Of a stretch of 11,519 bases of DNA, positions 7,484 through 11,519 are shown one piece after another. Both the position numbers and the translations under genes were made by a program. Every line of letters begins with the position of its first letter. Position 1 is the first letter of the stretch. Origin of the DNA: Campylobacterales bacterium (GTDB taxonomy: Bacteria > Campylobacterota > Campylobacteria > Campylobacterales > Hydrogenimonadaceae); the NCBI GenBank assembly GCA_027065635.1, contig JAMONQ010000019.1, positions 1 to 11,519 on the forward strand, given 5' to 3'. The notes under the pieces are model-generated. The model saw only the letters and a list, made by a program, of their open reading frames with translations, did no database searches and was not told where the DNA came from.

Positions 7484-7917
7484 TCTATTTTCTTATCTAC
7501 CTCTTTCTGGAGATATTCGTATCGGTAGAGATATCGGCAGCCATCGGGCCGTTTTGGACCTTTATCGAGGTGATCGTGAGCGCCCTGGCCGGTTTGCTCC
7601 TGTTAACGAATTTCCGTTATACTTTTTCCGAAAATATGCGTGCCATGATGGCAGGGGAGATCACCCCGGAATCTTTTCAGAAACAGAACCTCGCGGCGCT
7701 CGTAGGGGCGATATTGCTGATCGTTCCGGGTTTTTTTACCGATATCGTCGGGCTGTTGCTCCAGTTTGGTATCTTTTCCGGTTTTATCGCGAGAAGATTT
7801 TTTGCAAAGAGCCGTCCGGTAAGAGGACCTGAAATGGAGAGTGAAAATGAGTTCAAAAAAGGAGAGTGTGATGTCATTGATGTTGAGATTGTTGACCATC
7901 CTGATCATAGGAAGTAG
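7480..7917 (+). CDS. fxsA: FxsA family membrane protein
   Basis: A 145-residue inner-membrane protein. The FxsA hallmark is present: an N-terminal hydrophobic segment with E11 and E17, a second segment (about 29-44), a short polar loop with GEITPESF, and the highly characteristic LLIVPGFFTDIVGLLL (79-94). In E. coli, FxsA overexpression relieves exclusion of phage T7 by the F plasmid; its normal role is not known. The C-terminal tail (about 105-145) is charged and cytosolic, with a basic patch (ARRFFAKSRPVRG) then an acidic end (ECDVIDVEIVD). It starts inside the proS stop (ATGA). Its last 47 bases are also used, in another frame, as the start of the next gene, so the polar tail is dual-coding with that gene's signal peptide. 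The gene interrupts the proS-hemC order known from H. pylori. Confidence 0.88.
   Translation: MIYFLIYLFLEIFVSVEISAAIGPFWTFIEVIVSALAGLLLLTNFRYTFSENMRAMMAGEITPESFQKQNLAALVGAILLIVPGFFTDIVGLLLQFGIFSGFIARRFFAKSRPVRGPEMESENEFKKGECDVIDVEIVDHPDHRK
7859..7864 (+). promoter_or_regulatory. Strong ribosome binding site that decides the start of the thiol-disulfide gene
   Basis: AAGGAG lies 6 bases before the ATG at 7871, a near-ideal Shine-Dalgarno arrangement. It favours that ATG over the in-frame GTG at 7841 and ATG at 7847. The ATG at 7847 is also preceded by a GGAGAG at 7836-7841, so it remains a reasonable second choice and some protein could be made from both. Confidence 0.6.
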
Positions 7918-8710
7918 TCTCGCAATCGCCGGGGGCGACACCGATGTCGTCAATTATGTCAAAAAGAGGCTCATGCAGAACAAAGGGCTGAAGATAAACA
8001 GCATCAAGGTGGCCGAAAAGCTTCCGATACCGGGTGTCAAGGGGTGGTCCGCCTATGTGGTCGAAGCGAACCTCGAGCTTACACGCGGAAAGGATACAAG
8101 AAAAATCGATTTTGAGACGATTCTTTTTGTAAGCAAAAATCTGATGACTGCGGAGCTTATCGACCGAAAAACCGGCAGGAGCATCCGTTCGATACTGCAG
8201 CCGAAACTTCCGGCCGATATCTATGCGCACTCCCATCTTCTTTACGGAAATCCCAATGCGAAACACAAGCTGATTCTTTTTTCGGATCCGCTCTGCCCCT
8301 TTTGCAGGATGTATGTGCCTGAGCTGCTCAAAGCGGTGAAGCAGAATCCGGACAAAATCGCACTCTTTTATTACCATCTGCCGCTCAGTGCGATCCACCC
8401 GGCATCCGATACGCTGGTACGGGTGATGGAGGTAGCGAAGCTTCGCGGAAAAAAAGAGATAGTAGACAAACTCTACAAAATCGATATCGACCCTGAGTTG
8501 AAAGATGAAAAAAAGATACTGAAAATTGTGGAAAAAGAGACCGGTATGAAGATCACCCCCGAGCAGCTGCATGACAAGAGAATCGAAAAAGTGATTCTTC
8601 ATGACCGGATCACGGCAAGAAAAATGCTCGTGACCGGTACTCCCACCGTTTTTGCCGACGGCAAGAAAGATGTGACGAGAGAAAAATACAAATCATTCAT
8701 AAAGAAGTAG
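7871..8710 (+). CDS. Periplasmic thiol:disulfide oxidoreductase/isomerase, DsbC/DsbG/DsbA-like (CPFC)
   Basis: From the chosen ATG the protein has 279 residues. A signal peptide (MSLMLRLLTILIIGSSLAIA, cleavage about 20/21) directs it to the periplasm. An N-terminal domain of about 90 residues (21-112) has the feel of the DsbC/DsbG dimerisation region. The thioredoxin-fold domain opens with YGNPNAKHKLILFSDPLCPFC. The redox pair is C142/C145 (CPFC) and the cis-proline is in TGTPT (255-259). The insert of helices between them is the usual DsbA/DsbC arrangement. The only cysteines are the active pair. A role in disulfide formation, isomerisation or cytochrome c thiol handling is possible; the haem-gene neighbourhood hints at the last but does not prove it. 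The start overlaps fxsA by 47 bases. If the ATG at 7847 is used, the n-region gains MSSKKESV. hemC starts 4 bases after its stop. Confidence 0.85.
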   Translation: MSLMLRLLTILIIGSSLAIAGGDTDVVNYVKKRLMQNKGLKINSIKVAEKLPIPGVKGWSAYVVEANLELTRGKDTRKIDFETILFVSKNLMTAELIDRKTGRSIRSILQPKLPADIYAHSHLLYGNPNAKHKLILFSDPLCPFCRMYVPELLKAVKQNPDKIALFYYHLPLSAIHPASDTLVRVMEVAKLRGKKEIVDKLYKIDIDPELKDEKKILKIVEKETGMKITPEQLHDKRIEKVILHDRITARKMLVTGTPTVFADGKKDVTREKYKSFIKK

Positions 8711-8714
8711 GAAT

Positions 8715-9671
8715 ATGGAAAAACTTATTATTGCAACACGTGGTAGCCAGCTTGCGCTTTGGCAGGCTGAGTATGTAAAGTCTGAGCTTGAAAAAGCGTT
8801 TCCCGAGATGAAGATAGAGTTCGAAGTCGTCACTTCTACCGGAGACAAGATACTCGACAAGCCCCTTGCACTGATCGGCGGCAAAGGGCTCTTCACGAAA
8901 GAGATCGAAGATGTGATGCTGGCGGGCAAAGCCCACCTTGCGGTGCACAGTCTCAAAGATGTTCCGACCCATATGCCCGAAGGGCTGACACTTGCGGCGA
9001 TTACGAAGCGGGACGATATCAGGGACTGCTTTCTTTCACACAAATATAAAAACATAGAGGATCTACCTGAAGGTGCCGTCGTAGGGACTACGAGCCTGCG
9101 CCGCCAGATGCAGCTGAGAGCGATCCGCCCCGATTTGAAAATAAAAAATCTCCGCGGAAATGTCAACACCCGCCTCAGAAAGCTTGCGGAAGGGGAGTAT
9201 GACGCGATTATTCTTGCGTATGTGGGAATGAAGCGGCTCGGGCTGCTCGAAGGTGTTCCCTACCACGATCCGATAGATGACAATGTCATGATCCCGCCTT
9301 CGGGCCAGGCCTCTTTGGGTATCGAGATCATCGATGACGAAGAGGTGGCCAAAGTAGCGGCAGTGCTGAATGATGAGGATTCGGCACTTGCCGCCAAGAT
9401 CGAGCGCGATTTTGTAGGACGCCTCGAAGGGAGCTGCCAGGTACCGATAGCGGTCAATGCCAAAGTCTTCCCCGACAGGGTACTGGTCAGGGCCATGGTC
9501 GGGCTTCCTGACGGTACGGAGATACTGAAAGAGGTCATCGACACACCGAGAGCCGAAGCCGAAGATATCGGAGTACGACTCGCCGATATCATGATAGAGG
9601 CCGGCGCGAAAGAGCTGCTTCAAAGAGCGGAAGCTATGGCATTCAAAGAGGAGCGCTGCGAACGCTTCTGA
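8715..9671 (+). CDS. hemC: Porphobilinogen deaminase (hydroxymethylbilane synthase)
   Basis: This 318-residue cytosolic enzyme joins four porphobilinogens into hydroxymethylbilane. It begins with the canonical IATRGSQLALWQA. Active-site blocks are TSTGDKI (40-46), GGKGLFTKEIE (55-65), HSLKDVPT (78-85) with the catalytic D82, GTTSLRRQ (124-131) and LRGNVNTRL (146-154). The dipyrromethane cofactor is attached to C241 in GSCQVP. Length is ordinary for the family. The start is supported by AAGAAG at 8702-8707, and the gene lies 4 bases after the thiol-disulfide gene. It is the last gene of the block and is followed by a perfect hairpin at 9677-9698. Together with hemA it covers two non-consecutive steps of haem synthesis; the remaining hem genes are not in this window. 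Confidence 0.97.
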   Translation: MEKLIIATRGSQLALWQAEYVKSELEKAFPEMKIEFEVVTSTGDKILDKPLALIGGKGLFTKEIEDVMLAGKAHLAVHSLKDVPTHMPEGLTLAAITKRDDIRDCFLSHKYKNIEDLPEGAVVGTTSLRRQMQLRAIRPDLKIKNLRGNVNTRLRKLAEGEYDAIILAYVGMKRLGLLEGVPYHDPIDDNVMIPPSGQASLGIEIIDDEEVAKVAAVLNDEDSALAAKIERDFVGRLEGSCQVPIAVNAKVFPDRVLVRAMVGLPDGTEILKEVIDTPRAEAEDIGVRLADIMIEAGAKELLQRAEAMAFKEERCERF

Positions 9672-9676
9672 CAGGG

Positions 9677-9698
9677 GAAGAGGGCACTCGCCCTCTTC
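9677..9698 (+). terminator. Hairpin after hemC, probable operon terminator
   Basis: GAAGAGGGC and GCCCTCTTC form a perfect 9-bp stem with a 4-base ACTC loop, starting 6 bases after the hemC stop. The bases after it (TATCGTGCAAAT) are not a U-run, so it departs from a textbook intrinsic terminator. It could instead act as an mRNA 3' stabiliser or work with a factor. Its placement between an operon end and a new promoter supports termination. Confidence 0.6.
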
Positions 9699-9754
9699 TA
9701 TCGTGCAAATATAAACTACTATAAACCCTTTCTGCCTGATCCACAAAAAAGTTA

Positions 9755-9760
9755 TATAAT
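9755..9760 (+). promoter_or_regulatory. Putative -10 box for the beta-helix lipoprotein gene
   Basis: A consensus TATAAT lies in an AT-rich stretch (AAAAAAGTTATATAATTTTC) 33 bases upstream of the next ATG. The predicted transcription start near 9767 leaves a short leader that still contains the ribosome binding site. There is no good -35 at 17 bases, as is common in Campylobacterota. The gap between the hemC stop and the lipoprotein start is 121 bases and holds only this box and the hairpin. Confidence 0.5.
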
Positions 9761-9780
9761 TTTCTATTATCAACTATTTT

Positions 9781-9788
9781 GGAGAGGG
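9781..9788 (+). promoter_or_regulatory. Ribosome binding site of the lipoprotein gene
   Basis: GGAGAGGG ends 4 bases before the ATG, with its GGAG core 8 bases from it. This supports the start at 9793 and independent translation of this gene. Confidence 0.6.
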
Positions 9789-9792
9789 CATC

Positions 9793-11454
9793 ATGAAGCG
9801 TACTGTGAAAATTCTCTTGTCGACGATAGCGGGGGCGGGCATACTGCTTGTTTTATCAGGGTGCAACAAAACGGAGCTTGCAGAAGCTGAAGAAAACCAG
9901 ACGATTTCCAGCCCCCAGGTACAGCGGTATGAGTGTCTGCATACCGGTTCCGGCAGAGACATTACTGTCGGACCTTCCCAAAGATACGCCTCCATTTCCG
10001 ATGTCCCGTGGGAGACTCTCGGGCCGGGTGATACGGTACGGATTTTCTACCGTGAGGAGCCTTATAGAGAGAAGATCGTCATAAGCGGTGACGGAACCGA
10101 AGAGGAGCCAATCAGGATTTGCGGTGTCAGGGGGCCGAACGGTGAGAGGCCCGTTCTCGACGGCGACATGGCGAAAAACGATCCCGATGACCAATCCGCA
10201 TACGGCAGTTACCGGCCGATGGAGGGGCTTGCTATGGTTTTGCTCTGGAACAGAGACTTCGACCGGAAAGTGCACAACATCGTGATAGAGGGCCTGCATA
10301 TAAAAAATGCCAAAAAAACGTTTGATTACAGGCGTATGGACGGCTCGTTGGATCGATATGAAGAGGGTGCAGCCTGTATCCGGGTCCAGGCGGGGGACAA
10401 TATTGTCATCAGAGACAACGAGCTCGAAAATTGCGGCAACGGTATTTTTACCATGTCACAGGAGTATAACGAGGCGAGCCTTACAAGAAACATTCTTATC
10501 GAAGGAAACTATCTGCACGGGCATGGGGAGGCCGGAAGCTATCTCCAACACGCTCTTTATATCCAGTCTATCGGTGCCATCTACCAGTTCAACCGTTTCG
10601 GACCGAATACACCCGGCTCTTTGGGTGCAACGCTGAAAGAGAGAGTGGCCGGATCGGTCATACGTTACAACTGGTTCGAGAGCGGAAGCAGTCGGGTACT
10701 GGATCTTGTAGAGGTGGAGGATGCCGCTTCGTGGTATATCGTGGATGAGTACCTCAAATCACTTGGCGGTGCCCGGCCCGATCCGGACAGACTGGAAAAA
10801 GTGCGGGCGGCGGAAGCGGCTTACCGGAAAACCTATGTCTATGGAAACTTCATCGACCATGTCGGAAGCAAAACGATTGCGAGCTCCTTGATACACTACG
10901 GCTATGACAATGACCCGGCGCTTGCGCGCAAAGGAACACTCTACTTTTTCAACAATACGATGTCTATCCGCCAGGATAGGAGCGACAGCTGGAGATTGCG
11001 GCTTTTCGATATCTATCTCTATGATGAAACCAAAGGGACTCCCGCCGAGGAGAGGGTGGAGCTGTTCAACAATATCATCTACTTCACAAACGAAACGGCA
11101 GGGAGTGAAGCGGCCTATCTGTGTCTCGGACGTGCAAGCGGAACCATCGATCTGGGTGTCAACTGGATCAGCGACGACTGGAACGGTTCCGAGGCGATGG
11201 GTGAATGTTACCCTTATGCAGGTGAAAGTCCGGTAGTCAACGGCGTCTCGAACCTGATAGATACCTCTTCGGCGGAAGCGCCTATAGATATCACCACACT
11301 GCTGCCAGTCGATACGCCGCAGGTACGGGGCAGGGCACAGGCGATGCCTTCGGAGATAGATGCGAAATACAGCGTCCGCTACACTTATGTGCCCCACCAA
11401 AAAGGTGAGCCGCGAAGCTCCGTGAACGACCTCGGCGCCGCCGAGCTTCCTTAG
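9793..11454 (+). CDS. Lipoprotein with right-handed parallel beta-helix (polysaccharide-lyase-like)
   Basis: This 553-residue protein has a lipoprotein signal: basic MKRTVK, a hydrophobic core, and lipobox LSGC with lipidated C24, followed by Asn. A polar linker runs to about residue 45. The opening SQRYASISDVPWETLGPGDTV (62-82) is the usual entry of pectate/chondroitin-lyase-like helices (a residue repeat leading to 'l.pGDtv.i'). Repeating beta-helix rungs follow: NIVIEGLHI, NIVIRDNELENC, NILIEGNYLHG, GSVIRYNWFESG, KTYVYGNFIDH, TLYFFNNTM and VELFNNIIY. The end, PRSSVNDLGAAE, matches the 'DiGAfE' finish common in such proteins. A conserved-looking LKERVAG (281-287) with K282 and R284 sits where related families have a K-x-R motif. 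It is probably an envelope-attached polysaccharide-binding or -degrading protein, possibly acting on surface glycans. The substrate is unknown and catalysis unproven. It stands alone with its own promoter. Confidence 0.8.
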   Translation: MKRTVKILLSTIAGAGILLVLSGCNKTELAEAEENQTISSPQVQRYECLHTGSGRDITVGPSQRYASISDVPWETLGPGDTVRIFYREEPYREKIVISGDGTEEEPIRICGVRGPNGERPVLDGDMAKNDPDDQSAYGSYRPMEGLAMVLLWNRDFDRKVHNIVIEGLHIKNAKKTFDYRRMDGSLDRYEEGAACIRVQAGDNIVIRDNELENCGNGIFTMSQEYNEASLTRNILIEGNYLHGHGEAGSYLQHALYIQSIGAIYQFNRFGPNTPGSLGATLKERVAGSVIRYNWFESGSSRVLDLVEVEDAASWYIVDEYLKSLGGARPDPDRLEKVRAAEAAYRKTYVYGNFIDHVGSKTIASSLIHYGYDNDPALARKGTLYFFNNTMSIRQDRSDSWRLRLFDIYLYDETKGTPAEERVELFNNIIYFTNETAGSEAAYLCLGRASGTIDLGVNWISDDWNGSEAMGECYPYAGESPVVNGVSNLIDTSSAEAPIDITTLLPVDTPQVRGRAQAMPSEIDAKYSVRYTYVPHQKGEPRSSVNDLGAAELP

Positions 11455-11519
11455 AGAAGCCATCTCAAAAATCCCCATAGGCGGGAGTGAGAGGGAAAAG
11501 GTGCGATGACGAGGCGAAA
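11455..11519. other. Intergenic tail at the window edge, no gene assigned
   Basis: These 65 bases after the lipoprotein stop contain no supported gene start, no clear promoter and no U-tailed terminator. The + strand is purine-rich toward the end. On the opposite strand a short frame running in from the right edge reads FRLVIAPFPLTPAYGDF and then stops at about 11469-11467. That could be the end of a convergent gene beyond the window, but 17 residues without a recognised family are not enough to call it. Confidence 0.3.

Noticed and set aside
7518..7529. A 12-base match (CGTATCGGTAGA) between the start of fxsA and the leader near 2771-2782
   Set aside because: The copy in fxsA is inside codons and lacks the other half of the dyad. 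A single 12-base match in 11.5 kb of this composition is plausibly chance.
11431..11460. Two small inverted repeats at the end of the lipoprotein gene (CTCGGC/GCCGAG and GCTTC/GAAGC), considered as a terminator
   Set aside because: The first lies wholly in conserved codons, the second has only a 5-bp stem with a 6-base loop across the stop codon, and neither is followed by a T-run.
10759..11478. A 239-codon - strand frame opposite the lipoprotein gene, starting in the right-hand intergenic tail
   Set aside because: Almost all of it lies antisense to beta-helix rungs that are clearly coded on the + strand, and no protein family is recognised.

Overview
The window most likely comes from a Campylobacterota (Epsilonproteobacteria) genome, probably a free-living Sulfurovum/Nitratiruptor/Hydrogenimonas-type chemolithotroph rather than a low-GC host-associated lineage. 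The main reason is gene order. A small DUF2018 protein, a secreted protein of unknown function, a polyprenyl diphosphate synthase, hemA, proS and hemC follow one another as I recall for Helicobacter pylori HP0242 to HP0237. The DUF2018 protein also reads as a clear relative of HP0242. The genus is inferred only from moderate base composition and is not firm.

All twelve coding regions lie on the + strand, in three blocks. Block 1 (1-2752) is a signalling module. It holds the C-terminal end of a TonB-dependent outer-membrane receptor, a small exported YfiR-like protein, and a two-pass membrane protein with a CHASE8-like periplasmic region, HAMP, GGDEF (as SGDEF) and EAL domains. The genes abut or overlap, so they are probably one operon. 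The layout resembles the YfiBNR c-di-GMP system, with a TonB receptor in the place of the outer-membrane partner. It is the most interesting part of the window.

Block 2 (2814-9671) is a tightly packed housekeeping operon with an extended -10 promoter embedded in the end of block 1. It supplies the respiratory chain: the isoprenoid tail for menaquinone (polyprenyl synthase) and tetrapyrrole for haem (hemA, hemC). It also carries prolyl-tRNA synthetase. Two genes sit between proS and hemC that are absent at that place in the H. pylori order as I recall it: an FxsA-family membrane protein and a periplasmic CPFC thiol-disulfide protein. Genes are joined by 1- to 8-base overlaps, and fxsA and the thiol-disulfide gene share 47 bases. 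A perfect 9-bp hairpin follows hemC.

Block 3 (9793-11454) is a single gene with its own promoter-like -10 box and ribosome binding site. It encodes a lipoprotein with a predicted right-handed beta-helix of the polysaccharide-lyase-like type; its substrate is unknown. The last 65 bases contain no recognised gene. No tRNA, rRNA, CRISPR array, insertion sequence or integrase was seen, and no intergenic gap exceeds about 120 bases.
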